Made by a program: the position numbers and the translations under genes. Under the pieces are notes generated by a model. That model made no database searches. It was not told where the DNA came from and saw only the letters and a program-made list of their open reading frames with translations. A stretch of DNA of 64,000 nucleotides from Methylophilaceae bacterium LSUCC0717 (GTDB lineage Bacteria; Pseudomonadota; Gammaproteobacteria; Burkholderiales; Methylophilaceae): NCBI GenBank assembly GCA_024919195.1, contig CP103436.1, forward strand, positions 868,001 to 932,000. The letters are read 5' to 3'. How positions within the stretch are numbered: position 1 is the stretch's first letter; every line of letters begins with the position of its first letter. This document shows positions 26,380 to 34,825 of this stretch, in pieces.

Positions 26380-27154
26380 TATTCAACAGCCCTGCACCAA
26401 TCGCGTTAAAAGATAAGATCATACTTATGATACAGAATGACACAATTACCGCATAATGGGGAGCAACTAATAAGTAATCTACACTATCCCTAAGCATGGA
26501 GCCCCATGAGGGAAATGGTGCCGAAACTCCTAAGCCTAAAAATGAAAGTCCTGCTTCAGCAATAATTAGATTCGCAATAGTAAAATTTAGCTCTACGAAA
26601 ATAGCATTAAGAATATTAGGAAAGATATGTTTCTTTATAATTCTTAATTTACCAGACCCCATAGAGACTGCTGCTTTTACAAAGTCAGCCTCCTTTAAAG
26701 ACAAAGTCTGGCTTCTTGCAATCCTTGCAAAACCGATCCATGATGAAACTGTTAATGCAAATAAAATACTTAAGAAGCTTGTTTCTAAAAAAGCAGCAAC
26801 GGCAATTACTAATAAAATACCAGGGAATGCCTGGATAATTGTAATAACACTCAATAAAAATCTATCCAAATATCCACCATAAAATCCGGCTAAGCAGCCC
26901 AAAAATGTTCCAAAAGTAAAAGTGATCAAGGTAGCCAAAATTACAATTTGAAAAGATGATACGAACCCATTAATTAAGCGAATAAAGATATCTCTTCCAA
27001 AGTCATCGTATCCGAACGGTGCATTCCATTGTGGCGTTTCAAGAATTAACTCAAAATTCATGAGGTAAGGATCCCAGTTAAAAGAAAAATTTAATACCAC
27101 AAGGATTAAAAAGATAGCAGGAAAAAATAAACTAATTTTCATCATTTGGATCAT
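26366..27154 (-). CDS. Peptide ABC transporter permease, DppC/OppC-like
   Basis: This 262-residue inner-membrane subunit has a first membrane segment at residues 5-24. The periplasmic NAPFGYDDFGRDIFIRLI motif is typical of DppC/OppC. About five further segments surround the EAA loop that contacts an ATPase. The ATG forms an ATGA overlap with the DppB-like gene. No ATPase gene is found next to it, so the importer must borrow one encoded elsewhere. Confidence 0.9.
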   Translation of the reverse strand: MIQMMKISLFFPAIFLILVVLNFSFNWDPYLMNFELILETPQWNAPFGYDDFGRDIFIRLINGFVSSFQIVILATLITFTFGTFLGCLAGFYGGYLDRFLLSVITIIQAFPGILLVIAVAAFLETSFLSILFALTVSSWIGFARIARSQTLSLKEADFVKAAVSMGSGKLRIIKKHIFPNILNAIFVELNFTIANLIIAEAGLSFLGLGVSAPFPSWGSMLRDSVDYLLVAPHYAVIVSFCIISMILSFNAIGAGLLNNENK

Positions 27155-28065
27155 CTGATTCTTGGGTCTAACTTACGATAAATAAACTCAAGAATAAAAT
27201 TTATAGCCACAAAAGTTATTGCAATAAAAAAAATTGCTGCTTGGGTGATTGGGTAGTCTCTTTGATGAATAGAATCAATCAAAATTTTCCCAACCCCGTC
27301 CCAACTAAAGATCATCTCAGTAATGATAGCCCCTGATAGCAAACCCCCTAGCTGCATGCCAATTGCAGTAACCAATGGAAGGCTAATCAATCTCAAAATA
27401 TGGATAAAGTAAATTTTTTCAATACTAAGTCCTTTTGATCTCGCAGTTGTGATTATGGCATTCTCTTTAAGGTCGTTAGCGCAGTCTAGGGTCATGTTAG
27501 CTAGGTAACATAACAAACCCAAGGCAAGAGTTAATGATGGTAAGACAATGGACAAATGACCATCCATGCCGCTGACAGGCAACCAATTTAATTGCATTGA
27601 AAAAACAAGAATGAGAATGGGTGCCAAGATAAATGATGGTATGGCAATAATAATATTACATATTTTTTTTACTATATTTATGATTTCGTTTTTATTAGTT
27701 AAAGAAACAAATAAGCCTAAGGGAATACCAATTAATATACTGATGATGACTGCAGTTACAGCGAGTGTGTATGTATTTAAAAGTGCTGGTTTTATTATGT
27801 CATTAACTGATAATCCTTGATGGATCGACAAACCAAAATCGAACAAAACAAGATTTTTAATTGCTGTTTTTAGCTGACCAAAAAAGCTTTGCTCTAAACC
27901 GAGTTGTTGTTTAATTAAAGCAACATCAACGGATGAATTCCCTATACCAGCTAAAATATCAACTGGATCACCAGGAATCAATCTGACTAAGAAAAAAGAT
28001 AATAAGTAAACAGATAAAACCAAAAGAAAAAAATGAATCGTTTTTTTTACAAAAAAATTATTCAT
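27151..28065 (-). CDS. Peptide ABC transporter permease, DppB/OppB-like
   Basis: This is the partner permease of the DppC-like protein. The chosen ATG at 28065 gives 304 residues starting MNNFFVKKT. An earlier in-frame ATG at 28089 would overlap the previous gene by 32 bases and has no ribosome site. The first membrane segment (FLLVLSVYLLSFFLVRLIPGDP) and the EAA-loop region with ARSKGLS match the DppB family. The order SBP, transpeptidase, permease, permease is unusual, because a murein enzyme interrupts the transporter. Confidence 0.9.
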   Translation of the reverse strand: MNNFFVKKTIHFFLLVLSVYLLSFFLVRLIPGDPVDILAGIGNSSVDVALIKQQLGLEQSFFGQLKTAIKNLVLFDFGLSIHQGLSVNDIIKPALLNTYTLAVTAVIISILIGIPLGLFVSLTNKNEIINIVKKICNIIIAIPSFILAPILILVFSMQLNWLPVSGMDGHLSIVLPSLTLALGLLCYLANMTLDCANDLKENAIITTARSKGLSIEKIYFIHILRLISLPLVTAIGMQLGGLLSGAIITEMIFSWDGVGKILIDSIHQRDYPITQAAIFFIAITFVAINFILEFIYRKLDPRIR

Positions 28066-28525
28066 TGATAATGACTTCTTCTCCAACATTCACTAAATCA
28101 AATAAGTTGATGACGTCTTTGTTTTTCATTCTAATGCATCCGTGAGATACAGGATGTCCTATATTTTCCTCATCATGAGTGCCGTGAATATAGATAAATC
28201 TTTGCATCGTATCCACATTTTCAAGACGATTAAAACCAATCTCTGTGCCAGATAACCATAAAATTCTTGATAGAATAAGGTCCTCAGAGTCTATTTTGCC
28301 ATCAGGATCCCATAGCTCTCCCTTCCATCGTCGTGCATGAAAAATGGCATGCATTGGATAACCTGCTCCGATTTTTGCTCGAATGATATGATTACCAAGC
28401 GGAGTGCAATTGCTATTTTTTACCTGACCAACACCCTTTTTTGCTGAGGATATCGGATATCTCGAAATGATTACTTTATCTCTAAAAAGTGTTAATGTTT
28501 GTGTTTTAATTGACACCTCAATCAT
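28058..28525 (-). CDS. L,D-transpeptidase (YkuD domain) without a visible signal peptide
   Basis: YkuD enzymes form or trim 3-3 peptide bonds in murein or act on its tetrapeptides. The catalytic triad region is intact: His114 (YIHGT), His128 and nucleophile Cys130 in SHGCIRM. The ATG at 28525, with AGG 7 bases upstream, gives 155 residues that are essentially only the catalytic domain. A longer reading from 28543 adds six residues and still no export signal. It overlaps both neighbours, the substrate-binding protein and the permease, so it is tied to the importer. Confidence 0.88.
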   Translation of the reverse strand: MIEVSIKTQTLTLFRDKVIISRYPISSAKKGVGQVKNSNCTPLGNHIIRAKIGAGYPMHAIFHARRWKGELWDPDGKIDSEDLILSRILWLSGTEIGFNRLENVDTMQRFIYIHGTHDEENIGHPVSHGCIRMKNKDVINLFDLVNVGEEVIINE

Positions 28526-29951
28526 GGCATAACCTAACATCATAAAGACCTAGCCAACTGCCATCTTCTGTTAATTGATAATCGCAAATACTGTCAAGAG
28601 AAGCCATAAAATTTCCTTCATACCATAATGGGTAAATAAGCACATTTTGATGAATGTAATCTAATGCGCCTTCCCAATTTTTTTTATCATAACTTTCTTT
28701 TATTAAATTATCGATCATTTCATCTTGCAATAATCCCCTGTTTAAACCAGAAGGCGGAATCATGCTGGAATGAAATATTTTTTTGTAAATATCAGGAGAT
28801 TTAAGTCCAACCCAAGTCAGTGAATACAATTGAAAATCTCCATTCTGAATATCTTTAAAAAAGGTCCCCCAGTCTAAACTTTTTATCTTTAAATTAATAC
28901 CAATGGCTTCTAGTTGTGCTTTAAGGATTGTTGCAATTTTTATTCTAAAGGTGTCTGTAGAAGTCTTAAACTCAAGTTTTAGAGGGAGTTTATAACCAGC
29001 ATCGATTAATAAATTTTTACTTAATTGAGGATTATATTCGTGGGGGCTTAGGTTTGAAGAAGACCAATGTTTCTGACTTAAAATTTGTGACGCAGCTTGA
29101 GTGTCCTGATTAAAAAAGAATTTGATAATCTCTTCACGATTTATAGCATGTGCTATTGCTTTTCTCACTACAGGGTCTTTGAGCAGTTCATGTTGATGAT
29201 TAAATCCAATATAGGAGACATTGGTACCAGGTGATGAGCGCGTCTTGAGTTGATGATGTCCTTCTAAATAATTAATAATTGGAAGTGATAAATCATTCTG
29301 AAGAAGATCAATTTCTTTGTTAATTAATTTTAAGGCTCTTACTGATGGGTCTTTTACTTCTTCAAACTTTATCCTCTGTCCATCTTTTCTTAATAAAATC
29401 AATGGTTTATTAGAAATTATTTGATATTGATTTGATCCTAGTGATGAATTCGATAAGTCAATTTTTAAATCATCTAAATCATAAGGAAGGATTGGCAAAC
29501 TTAATTTTTCAACAAAGAGAGGGTCTGGCTTCTTCAGTTTGATTTTAATTATTGAACCATCAAGTGAGATGTGTTGAATGTCTTTTAAATCTTCAAAGTA
29601 CTTCGATAACGGGTCATGATGGTTTTTTTTGATAGAAAAATATAAATCTTTCAGCACAACCTCTCGTCCGTTTGAGAAATTGCTTGAGTAAGGCTTTGCA
29701 GTAAAAACAAAGTCAAGATCATTAATATTTTTCCAAGATACAAACTTTGAAGTTAATCTATATTGCTCATTGTAATTAAAAATTTTTTCATAAACTAAAT
29801 CAGTAATTTTCTCTGATGCAGCATCTCTCCCATATAGAGGATTAATATTTTGTGGATTTTGTGGAATACCAAAAGTTATCTCTTTTGAAAAAACTGATAT
29901 TGGACCTAAGAAAATGATGATTAAGATAAATTTGAATAACTTAATCTTCAT
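28518..29951 (-). CDS. Periplasmic peptide-binding protein of an ABC importer (SBP family 5)
   Basis: This 477-residue protein starts with a signal peptide (about 1-22, MKIKLFKFILIIIFLGPISV) and has the family 5 fold of DppA/OppA. Recognisable parts are the N-terminal PQNINPLYG, the middle DPVVRKAIAHAINR and the late GDFQLYSLTWVG followed by GLNRG. The ATG at 29951 is chosen over 29975, which would add residues ahead of the signal. Two C-terminal cysteines could form a disulfide. The ligand cannot be told from sequence; murein peptides are suggested by its neighbours. Confidence 0.9.
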   Translation of the reverse strand: MKIKLFKFILIIIFLGPISVFSKEITFGIPQNPQNINPLYGRDAASEKITDLVYEKIFNYNEQYRLTSKFVSWKNINDLDFVFTAKPYSSNFSNGREVVLKDLYFSIKKNHHDPLSKYFEDLKDIQHISLDGSIIKIKLKKPDPLFVEKLSLPILPYDLDDLKIDLSNSSLGSNQYQIISNKPLILLRKDGQRIKFEEVKDPSVRALKLINKEIDLLQNDLSLPIINYLEGHHQLKTRSSPGTNVSYIGFNHQHELLKDPVVRKAIAHAINREEIIKFFFNQDTQAASQILSQKHWSSSNLSPHEYNPQLSKNLLIDAGYKLPLKLEFKTSTDTFRIKIATILKAQLEAIGINLKIKSLDWGTFFKDIQNGDFQLYSLTWVGLKSPDIYKKIFHSSMIPPSGLNRGLLQDEMIDNLIKESYDKKNWEGALDYIHQNVLIYPLWYEGNFMASLDSICDYQLTEDGSWLGLYDVRLCHD

Positions 29952-31254
29952 AGGTAAATAATGAAATTGATTCAATATGAGAAGTATGAGGAAACATATT
30001 TAGTATGCCTGCAGATTGATAATTATAACCTTTATCATTCACAAGGATATTTGCATCCCTGGCTAAAGTTGCAGGATTACATGAAACATAAACGATGGTT
30101 TCTGGGAGCACCGTATCTTTTGATATTAACTCTAATAATTGCATTGCTCCATCTCGAGGGGGATCTAATAACCATTTGTTTCTATTTTTGAGAGAGTTAA
30201 CAAAATCAACATCGACTTCAAATAAATTACTATATTGAAATGAGACATTATTTAGTTTATTTAAGTCAGCATTTTTCTGACCTAAATTGACAAGATCTTC
30301 ACTTCCCTCAATACCGATTACGGAGTGAGCGTATTTAGCCATTGGTAGAGTAAAGTTCCCAAGGCCAGAGAAAAAATCTACAACCTCATCTTGAGGATTT
30401 AGGTTTAGCAATGCTAGTGCTTTTTCAATCATGAGCTGATTAATGTATGGATTTATTTGAATGAACCCAGATGGATTAAACTCTAGATTTAATCCATACT
30501 TAGCAATTGGGTATGAGATTATTTCAGAATCCCTCTCTGGAAACAAAGGCTTCACTGTCTCTGGCCCTTTGCTTTGCGTCCAAATCTCAATATTTCTTGC
30601 ATTTGAAAATTCACTTAGTTTTTTTATATCATCATCAGATAGCGGATCTAATATTCGGAAGATAAAAATATCCCTTTCACCATTGGATGCATATTCTATT
30701 TGGGGCATTCTGTTATAAATACTCAAATTTTTAATCAAGGATTTTATCTCTCCTAAGCATGATGAAATTCTGCCCGGCAACACCTCGCAAGAATCCATGT
30801 CTGTTAAAAAATGAGTTAATCGTTCATTAAATCCCACTAAAACCTTATCCTTCTTATCAACATATTTAGCTCGTAATCTTGCTTTGTGTCGATACTCAGA
30901 AAATTCAAGAAAGATAGGCTCTATTTGACTCTCTGGAACAACTTTTCCAATATGCTTTAATGTTTGAAAAAAAGCATTATTTTTAAATTCTATTTGGGAT
31001 GAATGTTTAAAATGTTGCATTGAACAGCCACCACATACATTGTAATGAGGGCAGCTTGGATCAGCTCGAACTGGGGATGGATTTTCAATATGAGTTGCAA
31101 TCCCAAAAAAGATATTTTTCTTTTTTTTTAAAATTTTGTACTCAACTTTTTCATCAATCAGGGCATTGTGAATAAAAAAAGTTTTTTCTTCCTTTTTTGC
31201 TACACCTCTTCCTTCGTGATCAATATCAACAATATGAAGTAAATCATTGCTCAT
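29941..31254 (-). CDS. rlmD: 23S rRNA (uracil-1939-C5)-methyltransferase RlmD
   Basis: RlmD methylates U1939 of 23S rRNA with S-adenosylmethionine. It has an N-terminal TRAM domain (about 1-55). The [4Fe-4S] ligands are Cys68, Cys74 and Cys77 (CPHYNVCGGC), with a fourth Cys near 156. A Rossmann domain follows with DFFSGLGNFTLP and the catalytic VSCNPATLARD. At 437 residues it is full length. It overlaps the upstream exonuclease by 11 bases and is a client of the ISC system encoded in this window. Confidence 0.94.
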   Translation of the reverse strand: MSNDLLHIVDIDHEGRGVAKKEEKTFFIHNALIDEKVEYKILKKKKNIFFGIATHIENPSPVRADPSCPHYNVCGGCSMQHFKHSSQIEFKNNAFFQTLKHIGKVVPESQIEPIFLEFSEYRHKARLRAKYVDKKDKVLVGFNERLTHFLTDMDSCEVLPGRISSCLGEIKSLIKNLSIYNRMPQIEYASNGERDIFIFRILDPLSDDDIKKLSEFSNARNIEIWTQSKGPETVKPLFPERDSEIISYPIAKYGLNLEFNPSGFIQINPYINQLMIEKALALLNLNPQDEVVDFFSGLGNFTLPMAKYAHSVIGIEGSEDLVNLGQKNADLNKLNNVSFQYSNLFEVDVDFVNSLKNRNKWLLDPPRDGAMQLLELISKDTVLPETIVYVSCNPATLARDANILVNDKGYNYQSAGILNMFPHTSHIESISLFTYED

Positions 31255-32035
31255 ATTTTTCCCATGCCGTTAAGAATTCATTCCAGTGCATTAAACTCGA
31301 TGAAGATAACTTACTCTTAACTTTTAATATTTCCGCATCATACTCTTCATCAGTGAGCTGATTTTTTAGATAAATTAGTCGAAGATAAACAAGGTAAGTA
31401 TTCAAGACATCAGTTTCACAATAATTCCTTATTGCTTCAATTTTACTGTCTTGAAAATTTTGATACACATCACCGCCATCCATATCCAGCTTCCCAGGAA
31501 AACCGCATAACTTTGCAATATCATTTAGCGAAGCGTTAGCACGTCCGCCATAGAGTGCTAAAAAATCCATCACATCTGTGTGTCGAGAATGATATCGGCT
31601 AATGAAATTATTGTACTTAAAGTCATGATTATTATCTCCCTGGTCCATATAAACACCGCCATTGATTTGGTGAGCTAATGCACGATAATTAATAACGGGT
31701 AGATCAAAACCTGATCCATTCCAGCTAACCAATGTGGGAATAAATTTATTAACACCATCCATAAAACGTTGTATTAACTCCTTCTCAGAGCTATCAGAAT
31801 TTCCAATAGACCAGATCTCAAGCTCGTCACCTCTTTTTAAAACACATGAAATAGCGACAATTTTTTGAAATTGTAGTGGTAGAAAATCAGATCCTTTTTT
31901 TTGCCTGTAATAATAATTTGCAATTAAAACTGCATCTAAATCACTATAGCGATCGGAAATGTTCAAGGTTCTCCTCAGACCATCAACATCAGGAATGGTT
32001 TCTGTATCGAAAACAAGAGTGGTGGGTAAAATCAT
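31244..32035 (-). CDS. Predicted 3'-5' exonuclease, PolB-like DEDD domain
   Basis: The 263-residue protein is a stand-alone exonuclease domain related to that of family B DNA polymerases. Acidic metal ligands are seen in Exo I (FDTETIPD, Asp10 and Glu12), Exo II (WNGSGFDLPVINYR) and Exo III (YCETDVLNTYLVYLR). No polymerase domain is attached. The physiological substrate is unknown for this family. It overlaps cysM by 4 bases and rlmD by 11, so it is co-transcribed with them. Confidence 0.85.
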   Translation of the reverse strand: MILPTTLVFDTETIPDVDGLRRTLNISDRYSDLDAVLIANYYYRQKKGSDFLPLQFQKIVAISCVLKRGDELEIWSIGNSDSSEKELIQRFMDGVNKFIPTLVSWNGSGFDLPVINYRALAHQINGGVYMDQGDNNHDFKYNNFISRYHSRHTDVMDFLALYGGRANASLNDIAKLCGFPGKLDMDGGDVYQNFQDSKIEAIRNYCETDVLNTYLVYLRLIYLKNQLTDEEYDAEILKVKSKLSSSSLMHWNEFLTAWEKYEQ

Positions 32036-32931
32036 TCGCTAGGGAATAAACCAGTAGATAAATATCGGTCGCCACGATCGCATGCGATAGAAACGATGTT
32101 AGCATCAGGATTTTCTTTTGCTAACTTCATCGCAACAAACAAAGCACCACCAGTAGATGCGCCGGAAAAAACACCCTCAATTTTCGCCAAATCTCTCGCT
32201 GTTTCTTCTGCTTCTTGTTGGGTTACATATCTAATTTCATCGATATTTTCATTTGTAAAGATTTTTGGAACATACTCTATTGGCCATTTTCGTATTCCTG
32301 GGATTTGCGAACCTTCCTCAGGCTGTACGCCAATAATTTGAATATCCTGGTTTTGCTCTTTTAAATATTTTGAGGTCCCAACAATTGTGCCTGTAGTTCC
32401 CATACTGGAAACAAAGTGGGTGATTTTTTTCTGAGTTGCATTCCATATTTCTGGCCCTGTTCCCTCATAATGTGCCAAAGGATTGTCTGGATTAGCAAAC
32501 TGATCGAGAATAATTCCTTTGCCTTCACTTTGCATCTTTTCAGCTGTGTCTCTTGCCAATTCCATACTGCCTTCCTGGCTTGTAAGGACTAGTTTTGCCC
32601 CATAGGCTTGCATCGTTTGACGACGCTCTACAGATTGATTTTCAGGCATTACAAGGATCATTTTATAACCCATAACTGCCGATGCCATTGCCAGAGCTAT
32701 ACCGGTATTACCTGAAGTTGCCTCAATGAGCGTGTCACCGGGTTTAATTCTTCCTTTTTCTTGAGCTCTCTTAATCATTGAGAGAGCTGGTCTATCTTTT
32801 ACAGAGCCTGCAGGATTATTACCTTCAAGCTTTAAAAAAACATTGCCATCCGAAGGTGAAACCATTCTTTTAAGCTTAACCAAGGGCGTATTACCTACAT
32901 AATTCTCTACATACATATCATTTAAAGACAT
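32032..32931 (-). CDS. cysM: O-acetylserine sulfhydrylase / cysteine synthase CysM
   Basis: CysM makes cysteine from O-acetylserine and sulfide or thiosulfate. PLP Lys45 lies in NNPAGSVKDRPA, and the phosphate loop TSGNTG is near residue 69. At 299 residues it resembles the B isozyme (CysM), including the VSSMGTTGTIVG loop. With cysE it completes the cysteine pathway that feeds the Isc desulfurases. It lies one base after dsbB. Confidence 0.93.
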   Translation of the reverse strand: MSLNDMYVENYVGNTPLVKLKRMVSPSDGNVFLKLEGNNPAGSVKDRPALSMIKRAQEKGRIKPGDTLIEATSGNTGIALAMASAVMGYKMILVMPENQSVERRQTMQAYGAKLVLTSQEGSMELARDTAEKMQSEGKGIILDQFANPDNPLAHYEGTGPEIWNATQKKITHFVSSMGTTGTIVGTSKYLKEQNQDIQIIGVQPEEGSQIPGIRKWPIEYVPKIFTNENIDEIRYVTQQEAEETARDLAKIEGVFSGASTGGALFVAMKLAKENPDANIVSIACDRGDRYLSTGLFPSE

Positions 32932-32932
32932 G

Positions 32933-33409
32933 TTAATTATTCCTAAAGTTAAATATTGATAAAATTGCGAAGATCAAAAACCATATGGCAGACCATTCAG
33001 GTATCGTCAAATTTAGAAGAGTCCAATCGATCTCAGAGCAGTCACCAGTTCCTCTAAATACTAGCTCGAAAACTTGCTGCAGAGGAAAATTGTCAAACAT
33101 ATATTCAAGATCAATGCCGCATTCAGCAGGAATTTCAATAATTTTTTTTTGTATTAACACATGCCTTATCGCAAAAACAATACCAACAATATTAATTGAT
33201 AGAAGAGTTATCAGCTCGATGACTTTATTCAGAGGCCTAAAAGCAAAAAATAAAAAAACCACACCCGAGATCAGAAAAATAACTCGTTGTGTTATGCATA
33301 GCGGACAAGGTTCGAGTTGATATAAATGTTGAATTGCTACACTGAACACCACCAATAGGAGGGCAGCAACGCCTGAAACAAATTTTATATGTTGGGTAAA
33401 GTTCTTCAT
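32933..33409 (-). CDS. dsbB: Disulfide bond formation protein DsbB
   Basis: DsbB reoxidises DsbA and passes electrons to quinone. Four membrane segments surround the two redox pairs: Cys35-Cys38 (EPCPLC) in the first periplasmic loop, and Cys97 and Cys124 in the second. The ATG at 33409 (158 residues) is preferred over a TTG two codons upstream. A TATAAT at 33422-33427 on this strand would place the transcript start about 5 bases before the ATG. No Shine-Dalgarno sequence is seen. Confidence 0.93.
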   Translation of the reverse strand: MKNFTQHIKFVSGVAALLLVVFSVAIQHLYQLEPCPLCITQRVIFLISGVVFLFFAFRPLNKVIELITLLSINIVGIVFAIRHVLIQKKIIEIPAECGIDLEYMFDNFPLQQVFELVFRGTGDCSEIDWTLLNLTIPEWSAIWFLIFAILSIFNFRNN

Positions 33410-33475
33410 AGACAATAATGCATTATAATTTGTATAAGTGTATTCTACGATAAACCATTCAATAATAAAAAAATT
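33410..33475. promoter_or_regulatory. Divergent promoter region between dsbB and xseA
   Basis: The palindromic octamer ATTATAAT (33422-33429) supplies a perfect -10 TATAAT on both strands. On the minus strand the spacing to dsbB fits an almost leaderless start. Neither direction has a good -35, so strength and true start sites are uncertain. Confidence 0.4.
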
Positions 33476-34825
33476 GTGTCTTCAAATAATCATACAAATC
33501 TGGTTGACGCTGAAAAAGTTTTTAAAATTTCAGAAATTAATCGAATTGTAAAAAATATCCTGTTGAGCCATCTTGAAAAAGTGTGGATAGGGGGTGAAGT
33601 ATCTAATTTTGTTGAAGCCAGTTCCGGTCATTGGTATTTTTCACTGAAAGATTCATCCGCTCAAATTAGATGCACCATGTTCAAAGGGTACAACCATCTC
33701 TCTTCGATTACGCCTAAAAATGGTGATCAGATCGAGGCATTTGGTGCCATTTCATTGTATGAGGCCAGGGGTGATTATCAAATTAATATTGAACAAGTTC
33801 GAGAAAAAGGAACTGGTAATCTTTTTGAAAAATTTCTCCAATTAAAAGATAAATTAGAAAAACTTGGTTTATTTAATGAGGAAAATAAGTTACCAATTCC
33901 GGCTTATCCAAAGAACATTGGTATCATCACTTCAGCATCAGGAGCAGCATTAAGAGATGTCTTATCAGTATTAAATAAACAACAAAATTACAATCAAATA
34001 GTTATTTATCCTTCAGCTGTTCAAGGAAAAGAAGCTGCCGATGAAATATGTAGCGCTATTAGCATTGCAAACGCACAAAAAATGGTTGATGTATTAATAC
34101 TGTGCAGAGGGGGCGGCTCAATTGAAGACCTTTGGTCCTTTAATGAAGAAAAGGTAGTTCATGCAATTGCTCAATCTAAACTTCCCATAATATCCGGAGT
34201 TGGTCACGAAACAGATTTTACTCTGACTGATTTTGTTGCAGATATGCGCGCACCGACTCCCACAGCTGCTGCATCAGTTATCCATGAGAAGCTCAACAAA
34301 CTTGATGAATATTTTGAGTATTACCTCTCTAATCTTCAAAAAAATATCTCTAATTTATTAAAAAATAAAAATCAAGAGCTAGACTTTCTCGAAAAAAGAA
34401 TCGTCTCGCCAAAAGATAAATTGAAACGTTCTCAAGAATTTATTGATAGCCTAAGAAAACAATTCACCACCATATTAAAAAATCAATTTTTTAACGCCGA
34501 AAAAGAAATTAATACCCTTCGTAAAAGACTATTAGCGCCTCAGGAAAAAATTAAACGGGCAGAAGACAGAATCAAAAATGCTAAAAAAGATTTAAACTAC
34601 ACTGCTATAAGAAGTATCAATGAACAACAATCTAAAATAAATTTTATCGATGAAAAATTAAATATTCTAAATCCTAGAAATATTTTAGCTAAGGGGTATT
34701 CAATTGTTTATAATGGGTCTGATGTTGTAAAAGACTCTAATAAAGTAGATTTAAATGACACTCTCGATATTCAATTACATTCAGGAACTTTACTTGTTCA
34801 AGTAAAGAATAACAAGAAACATTGA
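33476..34825 (+). CDS. xseA: Exodeoxyribonuclease VII large subunit
   Basis: XseA is the catalytic subunit of exonuclease VII, which degrades single-stranded DNA. It has an N-terminal OB-fold (about 15-115, VWIGGEVSNF), a catalytic core with IGIITSASGAALRDV and CRGGGSIEDLW, and the GHETDFTLTD block. A long helical C-terminal part (about 280-400) completes 449 residues. The start is GTG with no clear ribosome site. The TGA overlaps the TTG start of kup. xseB is not in the window. Confidence 0.94.
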   Translation: MSSNNHTNLVDAEKVFKISEINRIVKNILLSHLEKVWIGGEVSNFVEASSGHWYFSLKDSSAQIRCTMFKGYNHLSSITPKNGDQIEAFGAISLYEARGDYQINIEQVREKGTGNLFEKFLQLKDKLEKLGLFNEENKLPIPAYPKNIGIITSASGAALRDVLSVLNKQQNYNQIVIYPSAVQGKEAADEICSAISIANAQKMVDVLILCRGGGSIEDLWSFNEEKVVHAIAQSKLPIISGVGHETDFTLTDFVADMRAPTPTAAASVIHEKLNKLDEYFEYYLSNLQKNISNLLKNKNQELDFLEKRIVSPKDKLKRSQEFIDSLRKQFTTILKNQFFNAEKEINTLRKRLLAPQEKIKRAEDRIKNAKKDLNYTAIRSINEQQSKINFIDEKLNILNPRNILAKGYSIVYNGSDVVKDSNKVDLNDTLDIQLHSGTLLVQVKNNKKH

